DNA of 64,000 nt, from the NCBI GenBank assembly GCA_021030915.1, contig JAGEMR010000003.1, positions 496,001 through 560,000 on the forward strand. Reading direction: 5' to 3'. The translations under genes and the position numbers were made by a program. Each line of letters opens with the position of its first letter. Positions within the stretch are counted from its first letter, which is position 1. Source of the DNA: Astrothelium macrocarpum. Its lineage: Eukaryota > Ascomycota > Dothideomycetes > Trypetheliales > Trypetheliaceae. Under the pieces are notes generated by a model. The model was not told the origin of the DNA, made no database searches, and saw only the letters and a program-made list of their open reading frames with translations. Below, in pieces: positions 9,869-20,700 of the stretch.

Positions 9869-12169
9869 ACACATCAAAGGGTAGCTCCTGCACGTCGAGA
9901 ATGCAAAGTGATCAGAAGTAGAGAATTCCTCCTATTAATAGTTGCAAGGCTAAAGCAGCCAAGGAAAGCGGGATGGAATGAGATACGAACCAATAAAACA
10001 ATGGATGAGAGGTATCCTGAGGCTTTTACAGGGAATCACGTGTGATCCGATCGCATGCAGAAACGAGACTCTAGAAGCCATGGAATACGTTGCCACTGCG
10101 TGCTTACTTACTTGCATTGCCCCAGCCTCCTCGACTGCAACGGTCAAATTTCAAGTACTCCGTTCCTCCGTTTACCGCCAGTCCAAGAACCCAGTATGAC
10201 GGTTCTTGGCAGCCTTGTTCTTTCCTGCGACCTGGTTTTGGGATCGTATTGATGCTCAATTACGTATACGCGTTAGACTTTGATGCTGCTATCCACAGGC
10301 CTAGCGGTCTTCCAAGGGGTGTGCCGCAATTCTCAAGCATGTATCCTCGAGAACTCGTCCCAATGCGGAGAATGGACACTCCGCACACATTGGCCGATTC
10401 GAAATGCGATAGCGGAGTAGACGGATGCGAAAAATAGAATAAGAGCTCGATCTGTATACGTACGCGCAATATCGTCGTAAAAGAGCAGGCTAGTTTGCAT
10501 CTGGCGCCTGACTCGTACTTTATTGACGGGTCTTGCGGAAGCACACGCAAGAATTTTCGACAGAAGAAATCATCATCTCTCCCTAAACATTTTGAAAAAG
10601 GTACGACAAAAAGCTCATATAATGCCATGAAAAGTCGTATTCGGTCGTAACGTTCGCCACATGTCAGCTTAGGGCTGGACTTTTACAAGCCTATTGATCC
10701 TCAACGGCTGTTCTGTCGCCGATTCCTGACTTTAGAACGCTATGGCACGCCGCGAGCCGAAATACCCCTCACGCTGACCTCAGTAGCTTGTGTGGCCTGA
10801 TAGTTGACAAGTAAACCCTTACCTCACTACTGAATTCAGGATCTGAGGCCCGCCTTTTACTCATGATCCTAGCGGCGGCATAAGCATGGCCGCCCTGGCG
10901 TAACGCAATGTGAGATGCGACGCTAAAGCTAGATGGCCAAGTGTCAGGCTAGAATCTTGGAAGCAAAAACAAGGTCGGATTGCACAAGAGTGCAATCAAG
11001 AATGACGCGCTCGTCAAGAGTCTGCCACACGTCATCTGGCAGTAAACGGAGAAGGAGCACGAATTTCCCATCGATCGATCTCGTCGACATTCCCAGTCGA
11101 CTGTTTCAAGGCATTTGGCCGATATTGGCCGGGGAACGCGCCAAACAAGCAGCCAAACAGACGACGCAAAGCTCTACCAAGATGGTGTAGGCTCAAAAAT
11201 GCTTGGCCATGGGTGCGATTGAGAACCCGCGCGGGGGCCCACAGAATGACACCATCGAGTGCAAAGGTTGCAATCAAATTGATAGCGGACGCAATGCCTG
11301 CATCTTGATTGTGCGTGGTCGCAAAGCTGGTGGGAGCAAGTGCGGAGAATGTCTCAACTCATCAACCACTCTACAGCCATGGTGAAAGTGTCGTGCATAT
11401 CCGTGATCAATTGATTCTGCGCGGCGTCTGTAGAGGCGCATTTCGAGCCACACATAGCAGACTGGAGCCGAGTCGCAGCGCGGATCCGCAGCGCATACGT
11501 GGTGCGTCGCGATAGTGGTCAGCATGCTTCCCGCCCTCGGGCTGATTGGAAGAACCGGAAGCCACCCGCTGCAGCTTAACCAAGCCCTGCCATTCTTTCA
11601 CGAGCATCACCGTCGTATCTAGGCCTTGGACTCTGCCTCAGCTCAAAAACTCACGCTGTCCCAGGCCAGGCTTGTAGCCGGAGGCTGACGGTGGGAGCGC
11701 CAACAAAGCCAGCCTGCCAGTTTGGCCGAACATTCTCTAGTCCGCTTGCATTGCCCTGCATCTCTCCAAACCAAGGAACGTATTCGAGACTTTAGTTCTT
11801 GTTCCACCTCCGGCACTCCGTATATACACAAGCCTCTTGGGACCTTGTCGACCAACTCCATCCTGAGTCCTGCAGACCCCTCCTTCACCAAGGCTCAAAC
11901 ACGTTGGTTTCTTTGCTTTCGAAACAGGCCACTTTGCGCTCTCCTTTATGACCGATATTAAACCTACCGATCGCAATTGCACGAGCGTTCTTGGGAAACC
12001 CCTCACCACGACCATTCTTCGAGTGTAGGATTACACCATCAGCCGCGGTGCATGTACTTGCATTTTGGTATACTTTGCCCTGCATCGTCCCGCTCTCTGT
12101 GCGCTTTAGCCGGTACACAATCCAAATTCCAGTACTACAGCCTTTCGACTCTGAATATTGTCCTCTTCA
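9869..12169. other. Long gene-poor region (2.3 kb)
   Basis: No open frame here has a recognisable motif, codon pattern or plausible splice structure. Frames of 60-122 codons occur on both strands and look like chance. The part closest to 12170 is pyrimidine-rich and probably the promoter and leader of the next gene; a TATATA lies near 11820. No transposon ends, tRNA or obvious repeat were found. It may contain a relic too decayed to recognise. Confidence 0.45.
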
Positions 12170-13369
12170 ATGTCTGCAGCAATTGTAGATCGTCCAATGG
12201 CGCAGTATCAAATTCCACATCGAAAACCTCTCCCGGCCCAGCTCCCACAACAACAGCCACATTATTCAGCGAACTTCCCTACTCAACCTAGCGCCGCACC
12301 TCAACATTCACATTCTCGGACAGCCTCATCAGGCACTCTCCCACCTTCCATATCAAACAATCCAAACTCATCAAACTACCAAAACACTATGCATCAATAC
12401 AATTCTGGGACTCGCCGAACTCCCTCCAATGCCACATCGTCGACCTCGTCCACGGGCACAGGCGGGAACGGCACAAATCCAGCACTCAATCGTCAAAATA
12501 CCTCGAACAGCTTCAACCATGTTCTCCGCCGTAGCACCTCAAATCGTTCCACTGCCACAAATCCCGGACCCGGCTCCTATGTTGCATTGATGCGGAAACA
12601 AAAGGCAACAGTATGGTGTGACCGTGCTCAACACGAAGACCCGCGTCTCGCTGCAGCAGTACGAGCTGCAAAGGCAAGAGCGGTCATGGATCTTAGCGGA
12701 AGCGGTAATTTCTATGGCTCTGGCGGCGGGTCGAGGTCAAGTACGGGTTCCAGTGGGGCTGGAGGTGGAGGTGGTCTAAGAAGCAAAATCCGACACCATG
12801 GTGCACAGAAAGCGACGACATACAATCCCAAAGCAAACATGACACGCGCGGGCGGTTCGGTTCCCATGCGGCTGAGCGCGAGTGAAGTGGACGAGGGGGA
12901 TAGCGATGAAAACGACAGCCATTACGTCACTGCTGCAGGCGTAGTCAGGAGAGGTGAACACCAACGAACAGGCAGCGGGAGAGACTCGGTCGGTTCAGGC
13001 AGGAAAGTTGCGTCATACGGTCATGGGAGATTTAGCCAAGGAAGCACGCCGCCCAACGATGCTGGTGGAAGCCCAATGGAAGATGTGGCGGAAGAAACAC
13101 CCGTTCAAGAAGACTACCAGCCCAGACAGGGCGACTACTTTACTTCTACCGGAGGCACTGGTCTCAGTGGTGGCAGTGGCAGCAGCAGCGAGACTCGAGA
13201 GAACAGCTTTGGTGGTATAGGGACAATACCACAACGGCAAGGAGGGCTGGAGCCCAAGAAAACAGAGGATGAATTGAGGAGACGAGGAAGTGTTGATGAG
13301 CGGTCCATGACTTTGAGTGGAATGGGTGTGGGTAGGCTTGTTGTTGCTAATCCTGATCTCAGTGATTGA
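12170..13369 (+). CDS. Ser/Gly/Asn-rich fungal protein with a conserved-looking core, 399 aa, unknown function
   Basis: Seen: a single exon. The first ATG (12170, context CTTCAATGTCT) is used; an upstream TTG in frame is not a start. The N-terminal 130 residues are Gln, Pro, Ser and Asn rich and probably disordered. A compact core follows at about residues 135-170 (SYVALMRKQKATVWCDRAQ, then EDPRLAAAVRAAKARAVMDL). A Gly/Ser-rich linker, an acidic patch (EVDEGDSDEND) and a low-complexity C-terminus end in NPDLSD. The core, with its Trp-Cys pair and Ala-rich helix, looks like the functional unit. I believe similar cores occur in other Pezizomycotina but cannot name a function. No signal peptide or membrane helix is seen. 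The long upstream region suggests complex regulation, which is inference. Confidence 0.7.
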   Translation: MSAAIVDRPMAQYQIPHRKPLPAQLPQQQPHYSANFPTQPSAAPQHSHSRTASSGTLPPSISNNPNSSNYQNTMHQYNSGTRRTPSNATSSTSSTGTGGNGTNPALNRQNTSNSFNHVLRRSTSNRSTATNPGPGSYVALMRKQKATVWCDRAQHEDPRLAAAVRAAKARAVMDLSGSGNFYGSGGGSRSSTGSSGAGGGGGLRSKIRHHGAQKATTYNPKANMTRAGGSVPMRLSASEVDEGDSDENDSHYVTAAGVVRRGEHQRTGSGRDSVGSGRKVASYGHGRFSQGSTPPNDAGGSPMEDVAEETPVQEDYQPRQGDYFTSTGGTGLSGGSGSSSETRENSFGGIGTIPQRQGGLEPKKTEDELRRRGSVDERSMTLSGMGVGRLVVANPDLSD

Positions 13370-15030
13370 AATGGGTCACAGTTTGATAATGTTGAGGCTT
13401 TGATTTTGGAACCAGCAGATTCGGAAGCATTTGATGGAGGCCACGAATTTTTGTTATTTCCTTCCGGTCAAATCATCTAGCTCATACACATACTGCCCTC
13501 TTTTTCAGGGCCATTTCTATACCCGACATCTCTAGCAACAATACCAATACCGCTGTCTTCCATCTCTCCAAGATTTCATTCGAACAGCTTTCTTCAGTGT
13601 CACACCCTCAAGTACACGAACTAGTGATTTCATAATGCAAACATCTCAGAGTTTGAAACGAGAAAAAAGACTTGCCACCTGACTTTTTTTTTTCCAACAT
13701 TTCGTAACGTCAGTGAAACACAGTTTGCTCATGCATGACCCCACCCCAGCAGCCCTTCCAATTCCGTGTAAATGATTTGGTTTGCCATGCATCCTTTACA
13801 TCGCTCCCACCTTGACATCTAGGGTGGTGGGTTACACCACATAAAGCGTTGGGTTGGTGTTTGTGGCCATCTTACCCAAGCATTGCAGACCGACAACCAG
13901 TGCACCTTCTCACCATACTCACAACAACTTTGAAATTGCCCGCACCATCACATAGCCGACGTTTGGAGACAACATTTCCAGATTTAGGATGATGTTCCAA
14001 ACTCCCTCTGTCGTCGTCCGGAACAGCTTGTTGTAATGTCTATAGCACGTTATGTTGGAGCGTTTTGTAATAACGACAACCGTCAGCTCGAGCATGGACT
14101 CAGCCCGTCCGAAGTGCATGGCGTATTCTGCGCTGTTTCTCGTCACTAAAACTTTTCAGTCCACATTGTCTTAATCACGCTCAAGGGCGGGACTTTGCAG
14201 ATTCCACTAACTCACTCATCCATCAACCTGCTGCACGTCATTTATATGACCCATGGCGGTGACGCAGTGACGCAGCTAAGCAGACTTTTGCACAATCTCG
14301 AATTGTCCTCGACTTTGTCACTGCTCGGGCTATCCCTTCATGGCCTTGCATCCTTTTTCCCATTGTGTTCTCCCTTCACTGAAGTAGTATAAGCTAGTAT
14401 GCAAACCTTTTCTAACAGTGCCGTTTATCGTTTAGACACTCTATGGCCGAGATAAAAAGTTTACCATTTGGTATCCAGTGAGATAGGAGCTTACGTGTTA
14501 GTAGTTGTACATTCCTTCTCAGGAAGAGTAGATGTGTGCATGACTTGGACCATATATTTGTTTCAAAGTAATGCAATTCTTTTCACCGGCAAGACAGTAA
14601 GAATGGCGCAAATCTTCCCCAGAATCTTGAATCATTGGATGACACCATTGAAGGATTGATAGAAGAATGCATGAAGCGACGAGGCCTAAAAAGCAACTTT
14701 CAAGTATTCCAAATGTTTTATCAAACCAACCAAATGAAAGTTTCGATAATGATTGAGACTTCAACATTTCACAAGCCACAAGCCCAATCAACCCCTGTCC
14801 ATTGTTGACGGCTCTTAGCCTCTTGTGGGGTACAGAACCGACCAAAGCCTGGACCCTGAAAATCCTATGCGGCGATTCTACCTTAGACAGCATTAACCTT
14901 CCACGACGTGAAGATGGAAGTGTGCGCGTGTTTGGCCAGGCACACAGGACCGAACGCTCACTTGGCCTGCTCAGCTTCGTAGTCCCTGGACGAAGTTTCA
15001 AAAGATTCAATTGCCAGATTGCCCTGTGTC
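13370..15030. other. Intergenic region between the 399-aa protein gene and erg7
   Basis: 1.66 kb without a supported gene. It holds a T9 run near 13685-13693, a duplicated GTGACGCA at about 14260-14275 and several short chance frames. It probably contains the 3' UTR of the upstream gene and the erg7 promoter. I saw no clear sterol-response element. Confidence 0.45.
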
Positions 15031-17380
15031 ATGGCACCCAGTAAGTTGTCTAGCGAAACAACTCTTCTACCAAATAGTTTATCTAGCAATGCTACTGCAG
15101 GCACAGGCAGCACAGACAGGACCAGATGGCGTCTATTGGATGAAAAAGGGAGACACACTTGGCATTACCTCCAATCAGATACAGAAGTCCAGAGGTGGCC
15201 GCAGAGTACAGCAGACAAATATTTCTTGAATCTCCCTACTGTATGTCCCATGCCGATGTTGCGAATAGTCCATAGATTGGATATTTGACTGTTCTACTAG
15301 GAACTGCCGGATCTGCCGCAACCCAAGACTACCCTCGACTCAGTACGCAATGGCCTGTCTTTCTTCTCCAAACTGCAATTACCAGCAGGTCACTGGGGCT
15401 GCGAGTATGGCGGACCTATGTTTCTTCTACCCGGTCTCGTCATAACTTGGTATGTCACTGAGACACCAATACCAAAATCACATAGCTCGGCTATCAGGGA
15501 TTATCTATACGCAAGACAGAACAAAGATGGTGGATGGGGCCTCCATATTGAGGGCGAGAGTTCGGTTTTTGGAACGGCAATGAACTATACCACCATGCGA
15601 ATATGTGGAGCAAGTGCTGAAGAACCAAGGATGATCAAAGCAAGAGGTTTGTTACATAAGATGGGAGGCGCGGTCAACGGACCTCATTGGGCAAAGTTCT
15701 GGCTCAGCGTGCTTGGCGTATGCAAATGGGATATTGTCAACCCTGTCCCGCCCGAGTTATGGCTTCTTCCCGACTGGGTACCCATTGCTCCCTGGAGATG
15801 GTGGATCCACATGCGCCAAGTCTTCCTCCCAATGTCTTATGTCTATAGTCGCCGATTCTCCTACCCACCCACGCCTCTCACCGAATCCCTCAGACAAGAA
15901 CTCTTCACTCAATCTTACGCCTCCATCGACTTCCTCTCCCACCGCAACTCCATCTCCCCTCACGACAACTACCACCCAAAATCCTTCCTCCTCAACACCA
16001 TCAACTACGGCCTCGTCCACCTCTGGAACCCATACATCCGCACGCTCCTCCCCTCCCTCGCCCAACGTGCGGAAGCCCACACCTTCGATCTCATCCGGCG
16101 CGAAGACGAAAACACCGTCTACGCGAACCTCGGCCCGGTCAACGGGCCCATGAACTTCCTCGCATGCTACATCCACGACGGCGCCGACGCGGCCAGCGTG
16201 CGCCGCCACCGCGACCGCATGGCGGACTTCCTGTGGGTCAAGGACGAGGGCATGCTCATGAACGGCACCAACGGCGTGCAGTGCTGGGACACGAGCTTCC
16301 TGATCCAGGCCGTGTGCGCTGCCGGGCTAGCGGCTGACCCCGTGTGGAAGCCGATGCTGGCGCGCGCGCTGGCGTTTTTGGAAATGCACCAGATCCGCGA
16401 GAATTGTCCGCAAATGGACGTCTGCTATCGCCATGTGCGCAAGGGCGCGTGGGGGTTTAGTACGAGGGATCAGGGGTATACGGTCAGTGATTGTACCGCG
16501 GAGGCGTTGAAGGCGGTGTTGATGCTGCAGCGGTATCCGGGCGGTGGGTATCCGGAGTTGGTGGGGGAGGAGAGGGTGAAGGATGCGGTGGATGTGCTGT
16601 TGACTATGCAGAATGCGACGGGTGGGTGTGGAAGCTATGAGCCGTCGAGGGGAGGGGAATGGTTGGAGTACTTGAATGCGGCGGAGGTGTTTGGCCGGAT
16701 CATGGTGGAGTATGATTATCCGGAGTGTACGACTGCGGTTGTGACGGCTTTGAAGCTGTTTCAGAAATACTACCCAGATTACCGAAAAAGGGATATCGAC
16801 ACCTTCATCACCAAGGCTCTAGGATATATCCGAAACGCGCAGCGGCAGGACGGAAGCTGGTATGGTAGTTGGGGCATTTGTTTTACATATGCTGGGATGT
16901 TTGCACTCGAGTCACTGGCTTCGGTTGGCGAGACATACGAAAACAGTGAGCGAGTTCGACGGGGTTGTCAATTCTTCTTGGATCGTCAGATGGACGATGG
17001 CGGCTGGGGTGAGAGCTATCGTAGCTGTGAGACAGGCGAATGGTCACAACATGAACAAAGTCAGGTGGTGCAGACGGCGTGGATCTGTATCGGGTTAATG
17101 GAGGCAGAGTATCCGGAAAGAGGTCCGATTGAGAAGGCATTGAGAATGGTAGTGGGAAGGCAGCAGAAGAATGGGGAGTGGCTTCAGGAGGCGATTGAGG
17201 GAGTGTTTAATAAAAGCTGGTAAGTTGAAACATTTGCTCCAATGTTCTGTGATGGTAGTTACGTGGTTACCTTGCTAATTTGGGAGCAGCATGATATCAT
17301 ATCCTAATTACAAGTTTATTTTTCCCATCAAGGCACTCGGAATGTTTGCGAATAGGTATGGAGACTTGCGACTTGCGTGA
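15031..17380 (+). CDS. erg7: Lanosterol synthase (2,3-oxidosqualene cyclase), 739 aa
   Basis: Catalyses cyclisation of (S)-2,3-oxidosqualene to lanosterol in ergosterol synthesis, on ER or lipid-droplet membranes. Seen: exon 1 15031-15240, a 60-nt intron (GTATGT...TACTAG), exon 2 15301-17219, a 70-nt intron (GTAAGT...GAGCAG), and exon 3 17290-17380. The start MAPSKL is the first ATG of the frame. The DCTAE motif, whose Asp (about residue 467) protonates the epoxide, is intact. Several QW repeats are visible (for example QNKDGGWG, QRQDGSWYGSWG, QMDDGGWGES). The C-terminus after the last intron (CMISYPNYKFIFPIKALGMF) is the typical end of fungal Erg7. Length matches the family. DCTAE rather than DXDD excludes squalene-hopene cyclase. 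Wobble bases switch from C to G around 16,330. Confidence 0.95.
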
Positions 17381-17713
17381 CTTATGGGAAAACAAAAGCT
17401 GTCATTTGTACATACATGGCAATTTGAAACAGGGAAACTATGGATATACCTACTTCATACCTTAAAGGTATAAAGGTATCAGTGATGCAATGGCGTATGG
17501 CTTGACGATGGTGTAGCCTACCAGAATATCATTCGCCCAAAGAGGCAATGCAAGTGTCAAACTCACGTGTTCACGCGTAAAGTTCGTCCAGTTAGAAATC
17601 GGCGTAGCTTCAGCCGCGACCGGCGCTGCATTGACTTTAGACTCGCCCTATGCGCGCATGCTCTTAAGTATCCACCACTCCGTAGACACTTTTTATCCTT
17701 AGATCAGGCTGCC
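17381..17713. other. Short intergenic region upstream of crb2
   Basis: 333 bp. It holds the erg7 3' end, a small inverted repeat (17458-17472) and the probable promoter of the checkpoint gene. The frame of the next gene is open back to 17567 but has no ATG before 17714. Confidence 0.5.
17458..17472. repeat. Small inverted repeat
   Basis: ATACCTTAAAGGTAT has 7-bp arms around one A. A further AAAGGTAT follows directly, so the half-site is repeated. It lies about 250 bp before the crb2 ATG. Confidence 0.5.
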
Positions 17714-20700
17714 ATGGCATCCCTAAGCGACAGCCTGAACAGCCAGGCATTCCACCGTATCAATCAAGCGATTGACACGGCTGAGGTCAGTGCATTTAAG
17801 CTTTACATGGGTCTCGCGGCTCCGGGAAGCACATCCGCCACCAAGTGGGAATCTTTGTTGACTGTGTTACCTCAGCGGTCCTCGACGCGCGACACCCCGG
17901 TCGAAGAATCTTCCCTCGATAGTGACGCTCGAAATCTTGGTGAAAAGTTCCAAATTGGCGAGGAATTGCACCACTGGAAAGCCCGCGCTCGCTTTCGTCC
18001 CAAAACTCAGTCGAAGCGACATGACTCGCGCAAATCAAGCCAGCACCCAAATGACCGGCCGGTGAAGTTCAGAAAGTCCAAGTCCTTCTCGGACATGCCC
18101 ACCATGGTGGAGGCACCGAGATCGCAAGAGACCATGGCTCTGCCTCAAGCTGTCTCTTTTGGAGGCTTTCCCATTGACGTTGGCGGAGATACTCAAGCTG
18201 GAAATACACAGATTTACAATGACCACTTGACGAGCAGAATAACCTCTTCGAACCAAACGAGGCCAGACTCGACCCTGGACGATTTATTTGACAAAAATGC
18301 ATATACTAGTCTGCACAACGTGGCTGAGGGAGACTCGGGATATATTGATCTTGTGGGGCAATTGAAGAATGGACAGAGTCCAGCCCAAAGCTCAAGCGAG
18401 GACGAATTGAGCCAGCAGGTTGATATTCGTGTGCCGAGGATATCGTCCGTGACTCTGCCTCCTGAGACACCTGCTATGGCAGGCTCGAAGCGAAACCATA
18501 AAGGGGAGATTGTTAGCTCCACTTCCACCAAAACTCCTGAAACCAACTTGACTGCGGTTTTTGGAAATAGAGAAGATGACCCACCTGGCATGTCTATGAG
18601 CCAAATGTTCAACGCGACACAGGCGGGATCTTCTCCACTCCCTGGAGCTTTACGGTCAGATCCAATATTTCAGCGGCCCTCACCAAACCTTGAAGCCCAT
18701 CGCCATTCTTCGCCCCTTGCCACGACGTCCTCACCTATTAAACAAATACAAAGCGATTTTAGTCGAGCGGTTACTGAGCCAAGAGATACATACATTACAA
18801 TGCAAGAGTCGCAAGAATTGCGGGAGATGCGAGCGTTGAGAAGGCAGCAATCAGCACAGCGCCCACGATCAAGTTGTCCGGACCCTGTGGATGATGACTT
18901 TGACGATTTTGATGAGCTAGGAGTTGATTCCATTAGACGACAGCGGGTGGCTGATATTAAGAGCGCTGCACTTGACGAGCTACGTGGAATAACTGCACCC
19001 AAAATTCAAACTGGTCGCGGCCGCCTGATAAAGAACAAACGCGTACTGAACAATCAGAAGTTTGCTACGCCGACTCAGTCCAATAAAAGATTGCGAGACG
19101 TAGTGGAGATTTCAGACGATACACCCTCCAACGATGACGACGAAGATGCTGAATCCAATGACGAATATGATGAGCTCGCGCAAATTGTGCGAAAGAGTCA
19201 GTCGCAACATGAGAGCGACGAAGAAGACGAATTGGCAATTCCAGTAACCGATATTGCGGCCAGCAAAAGTAGAGCAAGCGTAATAGTGGATGAATCCAGT
19301 CCATTATGGCACCGCAAGCAAGCCTCCCAGGTACATGAAGCTTCAGATGAAGATGATCTGCAAGTCGCGGGATCTCAGCAAAGTACTGGTTGTTCTACAG
19401 CAAGGCTTGGGGAAGTTCGACGAAGTGGAAGCGCCCAGTCTGGCAGTATCGCGGATTCACAGCCAACTCGCCATGAAGAATTGGCAGAGAATTCTTTACC
19501 GTCATTACCACGCATCTCAGCGCCAACCTCGCAATTAATGGATTCAGAAATTCAATCGTGGTCGCCCAACTTGAAAGCCAACGTACGGAGGATGGTTGGC
19601 ACCTCTTCCCTTGCCCAACCTCCCAGCAGCCGAAATCCGCCATTCCAAAAAGAGACCAACGAGCTTGTACCAAGTAGCCCACCAGTGACATCAGCTGATC
19701 GAGAGGATAAGGGCTTGGCTCAACGTAACTCGCAAAATCCTGTGGCTGCAGATTCGTCGGATCACGAATCTCGCCAAGAGGCTGATGGTGAGACCGTTAT
19801 GTATAGCGATCTGGAAGAGCAGCAAAATCCCAGCTCTGGCAAATCGATCGCTGGAAATCGCAAGGATGCTATCATCAAGCCTTCCCAAGCGCAAGAAGCA
19901 ACGTCTCCAGCTTCGGTGATACCTGAAACTGATCCTATTGAAATTGGATCAACTCCCATCCAGAACAGGAAAAATGGCGACGCTGATTCACAGCGATGTT
20001 CCACTAATTCTACATCAATGAGGTCTAGCGGCTGTCGTCCAGTTGCCCTGCCAGCATCAGTCACTCCATCAAAAAGCACTGCACACTATGATACGGCACA
20101 TTCACATTTTTCGTCTCCCATGAAGACGCCACATAGTAGCCAGCGGGTAGACTCAATGAAGAACAGTCCACGTTTCCGGAGCACCAGAAAATTAACGGAC
20201 ATTGCGGCGGATTCTACACCGCCTGGTGCGGTCACTGAAGTTAATCTCGACGAGTTGAATCCCATGACAGTTGAAGACGAAGAATATCTCAAAGTTGTCA
20301 AAGGTATCTCACGCGCACAACCATCAAAGAGGGGTACGATTAATCGCGTAGATCCATTATCCCAGATAGAACCTTCTCCACCGTCCAGTGCGATTGAGCC
20401 AGTGGTTCCAGAAGTGGGTAGACAGCTGTCATCATCTTCATCATCACAAAAGCGTGGAGACACTGGAGCCATCACTGCTGTGCAAACATCAAACATCTTG
20501 TCGGTACCAAAGTCGGACGATCAGGTGCATAATGAAACGCACGCAAACAGCCATAACGGAGGTCAGCTGCAGATCACATCCAAATTTGAAATCACAAATG
20601 GCGCCAAATCACACGGAAGGAAAAGTGGTCGGCCTACAAAGCCGACTCGAAAGCTTCGAGATCAATTACAGACTGGCAACACTGACGCATCAACACCCAA

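Noticed and set aside
15031..17380. Squalene-hopene cyclase of horizontal origin
   Set aside because: The catalytic motif is DCTAE, not DXDD, and introns and C-terminus match fungal lanosterol synthase.
17567..17713. 49-codon N-terminal extension of crb2
   Set aside because: It starts only at GTG; the ATG at 17714 has a good context and gives a normal N-terminus.
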